Source: Argentina anserina
Lineage: Eukaryota; Streptophyta; Magnoliopsida; Rosales; Rosaceae
Length of the DNA: 64,000 bases
NCBI RefSeq assembly: GCF_933775445.1
Contig: NC_065872.1
Coordinates: 22,382,001 to 22,446,000, forward strand
Direction: 5' to 3'
Positions 34,942 through 48,100 of the stretch are shown piece by piece. A program made the translations under genes and the position numbers. The notes below the pieces were generated by a model. That model did no database searches and was not told where the DNA came from. It saw nothing but the letters and a program-made list of their open reading frames with translations. The first letter of the stretch is position 1. Every line of letters starts with the position of its first letter.

Positions 34942-35471
34942 CTGTGGAATAGGAAAAACAGCCAAAAAGTCGACTACGATGGAGTGCCAAGATAATTTCT
35001 GAGCTAATGCCTTGGCAAACAAAAGTATCTCACTCCGTTCCTCAACTAATTTATTTCCACTAGTCCGTTCCCCAACTGACATTCTACTTGCGATTCTAAC
35101 TATCTGACTTCTGTCGTCTGGTTTGTTCTTCTTAAGTTCTCTTCTCTCCTCTCAATTCTCTTCGTTTCTCTTTTCTTTTGTTCTTCATTTTTCATCTTTT
35201 GGTCCTCTCTTAATTTTATAGCAGCTTTCATGGCCTTACAAATTTGATAGAAAATGTTCACTATTAATCGGTGGCCGATCGCAAAACGAGGGCAGTCACC
35301 TTCAACGTCTGGTCCATTTGAAGGCATTTGTTTTTCTCGTCAATGATTGGGAGATAGAAGAAGAGAGGATCTACTGAAACTGCAATCACACATGAGCAAA
35401 CAAAAATTGCTCGCCAATATGGGTGCAAAACCGGAAGAACTCCTTGTAGTGTTCCCTTTTTTGTTAAAGCC
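34942..35471 (-). pseudogene. CNGC exon A (S1-S3), frameshifted
   Basis: Minus-strand reading gives CVIAVSVDPLFFYLPIIDEK, a hallmark of the first CNGC membrane helix, then CLQMDQTLKVTALVLRSATD. At GAT the frame is lost: two stops follow (near 35264-35269), while the next frame continues LIVNIFYQICKAMKAAIK. A second shift near 35110-35125 leads into KALAQKLSWHSIVVDFLAVF and PIPQ, then the donor GTAAG at 34941. The acceptor near 35472 is approximate. Confidence 0.85.
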
Positions 35472-36794
35472 CTCGATACACAGCAAATGAAGAGAGAGAA
35501 ATTGTCATCAGTGATGAGTACGCGTATAAATGGCTAAAGATATTTGGTTAAGATACAAATTATTGAAAACGTACAAGTAATTAATGGCGCTTGAGATCAG
35601 CTGCACCAACCTTTTATTAATAAAAAAATTATCGGGATTGAAAATAACCATGGATAAATTGGATCTTCCAGATTATCTGGATTACGCGCCATTTAAACTC
35701 GTTATTGCGTAGTAGAGTCAATCAACTTCTTTGAGTATGTTTGAGCCCAAAATAAACTCTGAGAACCTACATGCATGTGACCATGGAACATTCATATTAT
35801 GCAAACTAAATAAGTAAACATCAAGCCAGGACACTTAACCTTTAATATCATATTGCTAGAGTAACTAATATTGTCTACAATAGCTGCTCATAAGTATAAC
35901 TGATAGCTTAACTGCCTCATTAAGGTAAGAAACTGTTTTCTCTTTTTCCCGTTCCTTTTAAAGTTACTTGAAACTGAATAAATTAAATTCCGGAGATCTG
36001 GAATTGAAAGTACACGTGTGTATAATTTGTGTTCTAAAAATATATAGCATTCGGTAAGTAGAATTACAGGGTCTAACTAAACTATAAATAAATCACAGAA
36101 AATGAGCAAAATTAATGAACTTGGGAATATAAAGGGTGTAAGACTGTAAGAGGAAGATCTTTAGAAAGCATACTTACTTCAAAAAAGATATTCGATATCA
36201 AATTAAAACATCAGCGTTAACTTCATAATGGGAGACTCATAAGAGGAAGCTCTTTAGAAAGTATCTATACTTGCTCTTTTTGATCAAGTATATACTTACC
36301 TCAAGAAAGCAATGTATTAAATCAAAACTGAACTGGCTCATGCATATTTGTAGATCTGCATACATGCAGTAGCTCAACAGTAGTCAATGAATTTAAATAT
36401 TTGATGTACGTTTACCTGTAGAAAGCAAGCAAAGAAACTAAGAGAGATTTGTAGAAAGCAAAGAATGCAAACATTCGCATCTCTCAACCGAAATGTATCG
36501 ATCGATCGATATATAGACTTGCAGGTCGCAAGCAATCAGTAGCTCGTTCATACAACCATTTGAATTATCCAGAGACACTAAGAAATCGACAAAAAGTTAA
36601 AAAGACCAAGAGTTGGGTTAGATTGGATCTAAACGCAACAAGTATTTGCGGATGCACGTATTTGAATCATTATCTCACTGCTTCTGTGTCCTCTTTAGTG
36701 GTTCAAGGGCTTTGCCAGCCCAGCGATATGCAAAAGCCAATACTCTGTTTACTTATAATTACTCGACAGATGGTAATATGAAATGAAAAAAGAC
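35472..36794. other. Flank of the CNGC relic, no supported exon
   Basis: About 1.3 kb, AT-rich. It contains a twice-repeated word TAAGAGGAAG.TCTTTAGAAAG (near 36147 and 36239), and on the minus strand a TATA-like CTATATATC near 36512-36520 and a CTACAG|GTAAAC donor-like site near 36418. These could be the promoter and leader of the dead channel gene. I did not find its N-terminal coding exon. Confidence 0.35.
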
Positions 36795-36799
36795 TATAC

Positions 36800-36983
36800 T
36801 CTTTCCGGGAGGATTATTATTCTACCATTATGTGTGTCTTAGCCTTATTAGTTTCATGTTAGAGATACATTTGTATCTCTGTAATAGATTATGACTCTGA
36901 ATCCTGCGGGATTCAGGTGATGTAATGCATATATATATAGACCCTCATATCATTAATAATACAATTGGTTTCATCCTGAAACA
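36800..36983 (+). repeat. 5' LTR of Copia A
   Basis: 184 bp, ending CCTGAAACA; a primer-binding-like CGTTATCACGCA follows directly. Confidence 0.88.
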
Positions 36984-37084
36984 CGTTATCACGCATTTTC
37001 CCTAAAACCCTGAACTTTTAGAGTCATAAAAAAAAAATTTCACCGCTGGTCGCCTTCGTCTCTGGCCTCCAGCACCTTCCTGTC

Positions 37085-37190
37085 GGCGCCGCTCCTGCTC
37101 GCTGCCGCTGCAGCCCCCGCAGCCCCTGCAGTCCCTACACGCAGCCTCCGCAGCCCCTGTACGCAGCCTTTGCAGCCCCGCTGCCCCACA
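37085..37190 (+). repeat. GC-rich minisatellite in the Copia A leader
   Basis: About 105 bp of variants of GCAGCCCCTGCA/GCAGCCTCCG just behind the 5' LTR. The same place in element B carries a longer array. Confidence 0.75.
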
Positions 37191-40100
37191 GGGTCTCCCC
37201 CGCATTCGCTCCGCAAAAACATCTTTTAGCTCATCAAGTCCCTGCATCAAAGCATACAAAATTGCTCCCCCGCATATTCACGCACGACACACGAACTTCA
37301 CAAGCAAAATATTCGCTCAAGAGAAGCTACTCCCGTATTCTACAAACCTTCAAAGGTAAATTTTTTATTAATGTTCCCGCTTTTGAACGTATAGATATAT
37401 TATATCAGGCGCTATTAGCTTTCTTCTTATCTTTATTCCGGCCTTTCTTATAACGCCGATGAGACTATAGAGGGATGAGTTTCCCCTCTTGGTTTACGTT
37501 TTTCGTGTGATGGTCCTAGGGGAGTCACGTTATTATTTAAAGGGAAGAAATCAGTTTCGTGTGGTTGTCTGAGTACACCGCTGTTTTGGGTGCGATCATG
37601 AGAATCGCCGATATGCATCGATTATTTTGTGACCATATGCATCACAACCCTTCTAATTCTGGTTACATACTTGAATATTTCGATTATTCAAAACCAATAC
37701 AACCCTCGTTTCTCATGGATGTGTCGTCATAGCGATTGTTATTTAAATGTTTGAGTTTTCTTAAACTCATGTCTATAAACGATAATCTCAAGGTCTACGT
37801 ACTCATTTATTTGAGTTGATTCATTACTCTGATGCAACACTATTTGCTGACAAAAGATCCCAAAAATAACACATTCTATGGGACACATTTAAAGTGATTC
37901 AATAAACGTCTATGGCGTTGTATTACCAGAGTTGACCTTGAACCATACTCCACATCTGAGAAACACATGCCATTTTTGGCAGCTGTATCAATTTCTTGAG
38001 GGAATGTTGGAGATGGAAACGTAACATTCTTCCATTCTCAAGTAAGCAGATTTTTTAGCCTCACGCTACGGCTCCGCCCGATCTGATATGCAAGATTTTG
38101 TTGCTACGGACTTTTGATTAGTCAATCTATTTTAACTATTCTTTCTGCTTACTATTTTTCAAGTATTGGCATTGCCATGATTCTTCCTTGACTTTAGCTT
38201 AAGTCGTTTATTGGAATTGGAAGCTTGTTTTTGTTGTATTAAATATTGGTATATTCAATAAAGTTTCTCGTATTCCTTAGATGAACTCGTGAGAATTTTA
38301 TTTGCCTTAAACCTAGTATGAATGGTCAACGTTTGCAACTCACGTGGTTTTTAAAATGGCCGCATTTAGGTTACATGGGACCCCAATAGTAGTACATTGT
38401 GAATTTGGACCATAAAATTTAGGAAACGGACCTCGGAACGTCAAAATTGACGTCGTTTTTCCCGGTTACTGTTCCGGCGTTTCCGAAATGTTTTCTAGCG
38501 TTTTACCGGCGTATTGGCCGCCTTCTGGCCACTTGCCGGCGTTTCCGGTGCCACCATCTGGTTTCTGCCGGTGTCCCCTGTCGGACAGCAGCCTCGACCT
38601 CCTTGCCGGCCAACTCCGATTGCCGCCGGTTCCAGTGAGTTTTCGACCATTTTTTCGTCGTTTCTCGTCATTTTTTCGGCATATTTCTCGCAGTTTTTAC
38701 TGCCACGTTTTCCAGTTCGAATTTCACCCGGTTTTGAGTTATTTTGATATGGTTTTCCAGTTAATTTTCCGGTTTTATCCAAGTCGTTTCATAGCTCAAA
38801 CGATTTTATTATTATTGGTGACCACCCGCACTAAATGGATGGTTTTCCACCCTAATTGTTTGGTATTCAACTGCTATAATACCATGTTTTTCCAACTTCC
38901 TAAGTTGAAGAATGTAGTTCTATTGCCATGTGATACATTCGATGGAATTGCCATTTGTTTCAATCCCCCCTCTTACAATATCCTACGGCGTATTGTCTAG
39001 AGAAGTTCACCGCATCGTTGACTCTCTTAATTTTATTTTGAGCATGTCTCGCTGTGAAATCGAGTGTCTTGCTAATTGCGTAACCACCCACACTGTCCTA
39101 CAGCGCAGGTAGTTGTTTTACGGATCTCGTGCGGAGATTGTGCTTTATATCTTCATGCCTTGCTAAGTTTTCAAAGGCCCTACATGTCAATGATGAATTT
39201 TCATCTTGATATTTGTGTTAAGAATGGTGAGGAATAAATCTGTCAGATTTCATTGACAGTAGCTTTTTCAAGCTTAGACAGTAGCTTTGTTAGCCTGTGG
39301 ACATAACTTTGCTTGCCTGCAGCAGTAACTTTATGTAACTCAAGATTCTTTGAATCATAGGTTCGGCTTTGCTGTCTCCTCGGTTTTGACATGATCATTT
39401 TTTGGTCATTTTGAACGAGATATGATGATTCGAGTTCTTTGAAATTTACATGATCATCTATTTTTCATGGTGAGGCCGTGCTTATCCGTGCCATGCACGG
39501 TGAGGCCGAACCTGCCCCTTTCGGAGGCTCCATGGCATTTAGGCCGTCGGTGGCGGCATCCCCTACTTCACAGGAGTTTGTGATGCCTCCCATGCTTTCT
39601 AATGCCTCCATGACAATCTCTGATGTCCATCGCTCATTTTGCAAAGCTTGTTCTTTTGCTAGATTTCAAGAAAATCCTTATTTATTAAGGCACCAACCGA
39701 GAACATTCCATTCTTACAAAGTATTTAAGGTGACATTAGTGGACCCTATTCAACCGAATGCGGACATTTTTCGGTATGTTTATGGTATAGGTTAAGAGCA
39801 TCGACACGTTGGTCACATATCGCTTTGCTATCCACAAGAAACACTGCATTTGCTAAAGATTTTAGCTATGATCATCATCCTAAGGGCTCACCACCCTTCC
39901 TATCCTCTCAAATCTATTCAATTGGATACCGTTGGAGAGTTCACCTCCACGACTTTGATGATTTTGTTTTGCATGTCTACTGGGATCGTCGTTGAACATA
40001 TTATTCCTCATGTTCATTCACTACACGATCTAGCAGAGCTCGGACTTGGTTATGGGTATAACCTGCCGATTTTTGCATAGGGATATGTAATGATGTTGCA

Positions 40101-42620
40101 TGCAGCGACACTTATTCGTTTCAGACCCACAACTTGCCAAGCGTTTAATGTGTACCAGATAGTCACTGGATACGGTCCCAACGTTCTTTTCATTAACGCC
40201 TATTTCGTTAAAGTTGTTTATGTGCCTCTATTGTAGTTATCTCAATGGGTCTACTTGAAACGATTAAGTATTCTGGTTGGTTATGATTTATTAATCACCA
40301 ACACTTGTCTGCTATTTCCAATCTACAACCGTGGATCTCTATCCTGTGATTTTAGTAGACGGTCACTTTGTTGAGACATACTTCCCGTCGTTAGGGGGAG
40401 ATATGGAATGCTCCCATTCCGGTTTTAAGCCAGGAATTGACGTGGTGTGGCACTATGTCTCATTAAGATCCCGCACTACTCAAAGTGAGCAAATGTGCAA
40501 CGCATTATCTACCTCCAGAAAGTCAAAGATTCGAGGCTCAATGACTTTACCGATATTGCGAAAGTGACGAGATCGCACATAAATGTTGTGATGTGCCGGT
40601 AAGGTTGGAACTCTTAGAATATGGGAGAATTTCATATGACCTAGTCCTAGCACCGCTGGCACCATCCCTGACAGTGGGAAGGAAGCCGGCGATGGCACCA
40701 TCATACGCTGTGGTGTTGTCGGCGCACGTGGTATTGCACCACTAAACAAGGGCGGAAAACACAAAGATGGACTAGTAAGGGTCATAGCTTCGGTCTTGGC
40801 TCCTACCTAGATGAGGGGGAGACTATTATTCTCTGGAATCAAAACCAGAAACAAGCGATGTGCGTAGGCACAAGTATTTCGCCCATCATCAAGAGATATT
40901 CTCTAAATATGTGTATCAACTAAGTTTTTATGGGACGCTACAGACTCCTTTTGTTGATGTTAGAGAAGAATATAAATCTAAGGAATTGATCGTATACAGC
41001 GCGCGCATGTTTAATGGATTGATCTCTCATGATTGATGATATATTCGCTTATGCTCTTATTCCGTTGTAAAGCATCAACGATGACCAACTTGACCGAAGT
41101 GGAAAGATTCAATACATGTTGAACTAGACTTGTTATGTTGGTCGTTGTTCGTAAGTGTAATGAGAAAGATGAAGTCATGCGATATATGCAGGACTTATGG
41201 CACAAAAATTGTCTCATTATCCTAGTATTGACTACGATTAGTTATATTATCTTGTTACGGACATAATTGCTTTCCCATACTTGATCAGTAGTAGTTTCCA
41301 TGAAAATTCATTTGCAGCATATGATATCTGTAAAGGGATCTTGACGCAGATATGAGAGTGCCCGAGGGACTTTAAATACCTCCATACCACGGAGAGCTTT
41401 TGTAATCAGATTGCGACATTCGAGATAACGTAGTACAATCGATTGCAAGAACTCATACCCATATGTGTTCATATGAAAGCTAATTCTTGATTCTCTATTC
41501 TGTCTAAGTAAAGATGATGAAGAGATTCAATGAGCTATAGATTCATATATGTAAGTGTTATTGGAACACTATTGCTTTCATTATGACGTGATTAACTCTG
41601 CGCCTATGCATCGTCATTGGACTTGCATTGATCGTTTGACATGGGTTTAGTTCTACACTTAGTGAACCAACACAAATCCTATCTACACCAACGCCGCCAG
41701 CAGCTCCAGCAACATCAACGTATGCCTTAGTGTTGCAGTCGACACTGGTAGCGTAAAGGATACGTACGGTTCCGCTTCGGACCAAAATCAGTCATTCATT
41801 GGTCCATTCCCCCATTCCTTTGTGAAAGACACAATGAATGTGACAAATCAGAATCTGTCCAGTTTCGTAGGTCAACTTCAACGAGATCTACAAGACAGCT
41901 CGCTCTATGAAATATGGCGAAATTAGTACCGTTGGAAAGGTCTATGTGTCTAATTTCCAGGGACACCAACCATTTGTTCATAGCTATCATATTGAGTGAG
42001 TTATGACCGTTTTAGCAAAGTATGACAGTTCTGTCCGGAAATTTGCAAGTCAGTCAACTTCGGCACAGCACTGTGAACTACTCCGATCGAATTAGGTTGT
42101 GAATTATGTCACTGGAAAGCCACGGGTGTCTACTTTTCCAGAACATTTTACGGTTTGCTGATACCTATTTTGACGAAGAAGTTATGGCCGTTTAAGTAAG
42201 TGAATGTCATTCTACCCGAGAATCTGATTTTCATTGCAAACTCTTGTTTTGAGTTGTTATGCAATCTTGTTTCCTACGATCTAAGTTTGTCTAAGTATAG
42301 CATGTATGATCTAAGGATGTGTGGTTAGATTAATGATTAATCACTGGCCCAAGACTACGTTTGAGAAGCATGTAATGAACGTTGTATACGTTGTTCTTTG
42401 TACTCCATGATTATGACACTAATCAGGGGGAGTTGTTTCGTAGACTTGAGGGGGAGTCTACATCATATGATGCTATCAAATGTAGACGGTGTGTTGTGCT
42501 CTTTTTCCCTTCGATCAAGTTTTTGTTTTTACCCAAGAGGTTTTTATTTTGCTTGACAAGGTTTTTACTGAGGCAACTATGTGTGCACCATGCAACCTAG
42601 GCATGCGACACAAGGGGGAG

Positions 42621-42806
42621 TGTTTCGGAAGAATTATTATTCTACCCTTGTGTGTGTCTTAGCCTTATTAGGTTTCCTGTTAGAGATCGATTTGCATCTC
42701 TGTAATAGATTAAGACTCTGAATCCTGCGGTATTCATGTGATGTAATGTCTATATATATATACCCCCATATCATTCAATAATACACAATTGTTTGATCCT
42801 GAAACA
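42621..42806 (+). repeat. 3' LTR of Copia A
   Basis: 186 bp, TGTTTCGGAAG..CCTGAAACA, followed by the TATAC target duplication. Confidence 0.9.
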
Positions 42807-42811
42807 TATAC

Positions 42812-44130
42812 TTTTTTTTAAATCAGTGCAGGTGATTATTAGAAAGTAGAAACGTCTGAGGGTGTGATTCACATTTCCTTTTAAAATGGACGTTTATTAG
42901 TCAATAATTTCGTGTGGGTCAGACAATGATATTGGGAATGTCTCTCATTTTCATTCTGGTGGGCGGGGCCGGAAACTAAGTATTGTTTCTTGATCATAGA
43001 AGAATCAAATTTTCATTCCAAATTATTCTAATATATAAACACATGATTTACATTCCAGATTCTGATAATTCACGTTCGTTGACACACGACAATGCTTAGG
43101 GATGAAGGGATGTTCTCCCCAATATTGCCCAACATAGCTCCACGTAGGATTTGCCCATAATTCACGTTCGTTGACACATGTCTCAGTGATTCAATATCGA
43201 TAGACTCGTGAGCGCAAAAGAAGGTTTTGACAGACTAGATGACCTACACATCGAACCAAGTAAGGTTACAGTTCTCACCCTTGTCACATTCACCGGATTT
43301 AAAAGACAAGACAGCGCAATCACATCCAACCCATTCTCGTACGAAAGTATTGGCACGCCCGTACACGCTCTAATTAAGGACGTTCAATTACCTAAACCCA
43401 CAGGGAGCGCGAACACATGCGGCCCTCCCCAACAAATAAGGCAGCATTATCCAATGGAGTAATGTCAAACTAGTTTTACCCTGCCTTGGGTAAATTAGGG
43501 GATTGGATCCAGATCCCGATCGACAAGTTTGTGTAGGGACAACACATATGTTCCTACATACTTTGATCTGGAGCAATCTCACATATGCATTTCAACTCTA
43601 AGAACCAACAACGCCCACGGTACACACTCCTAAGAATCAGGATGTGAAATAATACTCCTTAAGTGCCTATCTATTTAATTCATGATTTCTTTTAGACCAA
43701 GTTGGTTAACTGTCGTGAATAACAGGCGCGGCTCAGAAAGCGTATAGATAAGAAGTTGCTCCTGGAGGAAGTTAGTTGATGATATTATCCTAGAACACAT
43801 GAAATTGCTTCTTCACCTCTTTGTATCATAAATTTGCAGCTACGGTGAGCTTTAATCCTTTCATCATATTCGTCATGAGTTCCATATATTTCTTGATAGA
43901 GTTTATGTTTCTTCTTATCATTTCTTAAAAACTCTCTAGATGCTAATGACTTTCCACCGTTCTAAGTTTCCAACCACCGTTCTAGCGATCAAATAATTAC
44001 CTTTAAAAAAATAGATATTCAAACATAATTACCTTTAAAAAAATAGATTTTGAAGCAACCAACAGCCATAATCTAATACTACATTGCATACCGTTTAAAA
44101 AATAATAATAAAAGAGAAGGAAAATATTTT
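42812..44130. other. Spacer between the two Copia elements, no supported gene
   Basis: About 1.3 kb. The word AATTCACGTTCGTTGACACA occurs twice, at 43067-43086 and 43159-43178. An open stretch at 43208-43462 has no ATG start and no recognisable domain. Confidence 0.45.
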
Positions 44131-44416
44131 GGCGCCACAATATAGTGCAAGATCCGGCGCTGCAATCCTACGTGGCATGTCACATCACATTGTCATGTCA
44201 GCAATTACAATAATCACAAAATGTCATTTTTGAATGAAAAGACAATCATATCCTTGTTAATGCAATGGCTAGATTATTATAAAAAATTGTAGTTCTTGTT
44301 TATATCATTTATTTTTTCAAATTATTTTCAAAATGTTATAAAAAATCGATATTTATAAAGTATGCTTGAAATATCTAAATATATATATATTTATATGTAT
44401 ATGTGTGCGTGAAATA

Positions 44417-44424
44417 TAAAAAAA

Positions 44425-44477
<53 letters not shown>

Positions 44478-44487
44478 CACGCGCGCG
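44417..44487. repeat. Compound (TA)n(TG)n(CG)n microsatellite
   Basis: Pure alternating purine-pyrimidine tract: TA repeats to about 44446, TG repeats to about 44470, then a short CG run at about 44480-44487. Lies between the arms of the foldback element. Confidence 0.95.
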
Positions 44488-45011
44488 TTATACACACATG
44501 TGTGGGTGCTTATATGGTAATTGTATTAATTAATTATAGTCATTAATTAATCGTAAATATAAATAAATTAAATATTAGAAAGTTATAAATCGTAAATATG
44601 ATATTAACTAAGATATGTATAATATAGAAAAAAATAACATTTGTTACCTTACATATCCCTTTAAATCGATTATACCCTAATAAAAGAATATTTCATTTCA
44701 GAAAAAAAAACCAAAAGAATCTTACCAAAAGTGTTTATCTAAATAAATGTTGTAAGGTAACTAAATCATTTGAAATTTAAAATTAAATAAATAAGGTATC
44801 CGAATTATATATCTCCATTAAAATATTTCCTTCAGAGAAACGAAAATATTTCTTAATTTAATAACCATAAATTAAATGTCATATATCGCATGTCGTAATT
44901 ATATTTTAGAACCATTACTGTGATGAAAAAAATGATTAAAAAAATTTATAATCATTTAGAACTGTTAGATTAATAAGGATAAGATTGTGTTTTCATTTAA
45001 AAATGACTTTT

Positions 45012-45193
45012 TGTTTCAGGATGAAATAATTGTGTATTATTGAATGATATGGGGGCCTATATATAGGCATTACAAAACCACAATCCCGTAGGATTCAGAG
45101 TCCTATCTATTACGAGATGTTAATCTATCTTCTAACAGGAAACCTATTAGGCTAAGACACACACAAGGGTAGAATAATAATTTTCCCGGAACA
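45012..45193 (-). repeat. 3' LTR of Copia B
   Basis: 182 bp; on the minus strand begins TGTTCCGGGAAAATT and ends CCTGAAACA. Confidence 0.9.
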
Positions 45194-48100
45194 CTCCCCC
45201 TTGTGTCGCATGCTTAGGTTGCATGGTGCACACATAGTTGCCTCGGTAAAAACCTTATCAAGCAAAATAAAAACCTCTTGGGTAAAAACAAAAGCTTGAT
45301 CGAAGGGAAAAAGACCATAACGCACCGTCTATATTTGATAGCATCTTGTGAGGTAGACTCCCCCTGAAGTCTACAAAACAACTCTCCCTGATTAGTGCCA
45401 TAATCATGGAGTACAAAGAACAACGTATACAACGTTCATTACATGCTTCTCAAACGTAGCCTTGGGCTAATGATTAACCATTAATCTAGCCACACATCCT
45501 TAGATCATACATGCTATACTTAGCCAAACTTAGATCTTAGGAAACAAGATTGCATAACAACTCAAAACAAGAGTTTGCACTGAAAATCAGATTCTCGGAT
45601 AAAATGACATTCACTCACTTAAACGGCCATAACGTCTTCGTCAAAATAGGTATCAGCGAACCGTAAAATGTTCTAAAACGTAGACACCCGTGGCTTTCCA
45701 GTGACATAAGGTTCACAACCTGATCCGATCGGAGCAGTTCACAATGCTCTGTCGAAGTTGACTGACTTGCAAATTTCTGGACAGAACTGTCATACTTTGC
45801 TAAAACGGCCAGAACTCACTCAATATGATAGCTATGAACAAATGGTTGGTGTCCCTGGAAAGTAGACACATATGCCTTTCCAACGGTATCAATTTCACCA
45901 TATTTCATCGAGCGAGCTATCTTGTAGGTCTCGTTGAAGTTGACTTGTGAAACTGGACAGATTCTGATTTGTCACATTCAATGTGTCTTTCACAAAAGAA
46001 TGGGGGAATGGACCAATAAATGACTGATTTTGGTCCGAGACGGAACCGTGTGCGTCCTCTATGCTACCAGTGTCGACTACTACAATAAGACATACGTTGA
46101 TGTTGCTGGAGTTGCTGGCAGCGTTGGTGTGGATAGGATTTGTGTTGGTTCACTAAGTGTAGAACTAAACCCATGTTAAAGGAGCAATGCAAGTCCAATG
46201 ACAATGCATAGGCGCATAGTTAATCACATCATAATCAAAGCAATAGTGTCCCAACAACACTTACATATATGAATCTATTGCTCATTGAATCTCTTCATCA
46301 TCTATACTTAGACAGAATAGAGAATTAAGAATTAGCTTTCATATGAACACATATGGGTATGAGTTCTTGCAACCGATTGTACTACGTTCTCTCGAACGTC
46401 ACAATCTGATTACATAAGCTCTCTGTGGTCTGGAGGCATTTAAAGTCCCTCGGGCACTCTCATATCTGCGTCAAGATCCCTTTACATATATTCTATGACC
46501 ACTATCATCTGCTGCAAATCAGTTTTCATGGACACTACTACTGATCAAGTAGCGGAAAGCAATTATGTCCATAACGAGATAATATAACTCATCGTAGTCA
46601 ATACTAGGATAATGAAACAATCTTTGCACCATAAGTCCTGCATATATCGCATGACTTCATCTTTCTCATTATACTTATGAACAACGACCAACATAACAAG
46701 TCTAGTTCAGCCTATATTGATTCTTTCCACTTCGGTCAAGTTGCTCATCGTTGATACTTTACAACGGAATAATAGCATAAGCTAATACATCATCAATCAT
46801 GGGAGATCAATCCATTAAACACACGTGCGCGCTGTATATGATCAATTTATGAGATTTCTATTCTTCTCTAACATCAACAAAATGAGTCTGTAGCGTCCCA
46901 CAGAAACTTAGTTGATACACATGTTTAGAGAATATCTCTTGATGATGGGCGAAATACTTGTGCCTACGCACTTCGCTTCTTTCTGGTTTTGATTCCAGAG
47001 AATAATGGTCTCCCCCTCATCTAAGTAGGAGCCAAGACCGAAGCTATGACCCTTACTAGTCCATCTTTGCGTTTGCCGCCCTTGTTTTGTGATGCAATAC
47101 CACGTGCGCCGACAACACCACAGCGTATGATGGTGCCATCACCGGCTTCCTTCCCACTGTCAGGGATGGTGCCAACGGTGCTAGGACCAGGTCATATGAA
47201 ATTCTCCCATATTCTGAGAGTTCTAACCTTACCGACACATCACAGCATTTATGTGCGATCTCGTCATTTTCGCAATATCGGTAAAGTCATTGAGCATCGA
47301 ATCTTTGACTTTCTGGAGGTAGATAATGCGTTGCACATTTGCTCACTTTGAGTAGTGCGGGATCTTAATGAGACATAGTGCCACACCACGTCAATTCCTG
47401 GCGTTAAAATCGGAATGGGAGCATTCCATATCTCCCTCTAACGACGGGAAGTATGTCTCATCAAAGTGACCGTCTGCTAATATCGCAGGATAGAGATCAA
47501 CGGTTGTAGATTGGAAATAGCGGACAAGTGTTGGTGATTCATAAATCATAACCAACCAGAATACTTAATCGTTTCAAGTAGACCCATTGAGATATCTACA
47601 ATAGAGGCACATAAACAACTTTAACCATATAGGCGTTAGTGAAAAGAACGTTGGGATCGTATCCAGTAACCATCTGGTACGCACTAAACTCTTGGCAAGT
47701 TGTGGGTCTAAAACGAATAAGTGTCGCTGCATGCAACATCATTACATATCCCTATGCAAAAATCGGCAGGTTATACCCATAACCAAGTCTGAGCTCTGCT
47801 AGATCGTGTAGTGAATGAACATGAGGAATAATATGTTCAACGACGATCCCAGTAGACATGCAAAACGAAATCATCAAAGTCGTGGAGGTGAACTCTCTCA
47901 ACAATATCCAATCAAATAGATTTGAGAGGAGCGGAAGGGTGGTGAGCCCCTAGTATGATGATCATAGCTAAAAACTTTAGCGAATGCAGCGTTTCTTGTG
48001 GAAAGCAAAGCGACGTGTGACCAACGCGTCGATACTCTTAACCTATACCATAAAAATACCGAAAAATGTCTGCATTCGGTTGGATATGGTCCACTAATGT

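Larger units (their letters stand above)
14554..35471 (-). pseudogene. Cyclic-nucleotide-gated channel (CNGC) relic packed with transposons
   Basis: Five minus-strand exons join in matching phase: about 34942..35471, 34132..34329, 31177..32844 (with a 1.36-kb insertion), 15061..15172 and 14554..14803. Together they cover CNGC S1 to the C-linker; I could not find the cyclic-nucleotide-binding domain or a certain N-terminal exon. CNGCs are plasma-membrane Ca2+/K+ channels acting in immunity, pollen and hormone signalling. Breaks: frameshifts near 35264-35269 and near 35110-35125, TGA at 31359-31361, an extra A in the A8 run at 14756-14763, and the transposon in the pore exon. The C-D intron is 16,004 bp. 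The filter triplet, normally GQN-like, reads GTI. A TATA-like word near 36512-36520 and a possible 5'-UTR donor near 36418 could be the old promoter, which is weak. Confidence 0.88.
36800..42806 (+). mobile_element. Ty1/Copia LTR retrotransposon A, decayed
   Basis: 6007 bp. LTRs 36800..36983 and 42621..42806, flanked by a perfect target duplication TATAC (36795-36799 and 42807-42811). The 5' LTR start has decayed to TCTTTCCGGG. Polypurine tract CAAGGGGGAG at 42611-42620. Remnants in order: a GC-rich leader with a minisatellite, a gag-like part, the integrase zinc-binding end (HRSFCKACSFARF at about 39625-39670), the integrase core (SIQLDTVGEFTS..GIVVEHIIPHVHS at about 39910-40025), and the motif leading to LGG near 40395. 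Many stops and shifts. A reverse-transcriptase block was not recognised. Same family as element B and related to C. Confidence 0.92.

Noticed and set aside
38447..39000. Overlapping open frames in three frames
   Set aside because: They fall in the decayed gag-like region of Copia A; GC-rich sequence keeps several frames open at once.
43208..43462. 84-codon plus-strand open frame
   Set aside because: No ATG at its start, no recognisable domain, and it overlaps another open frame on the opposite strand.
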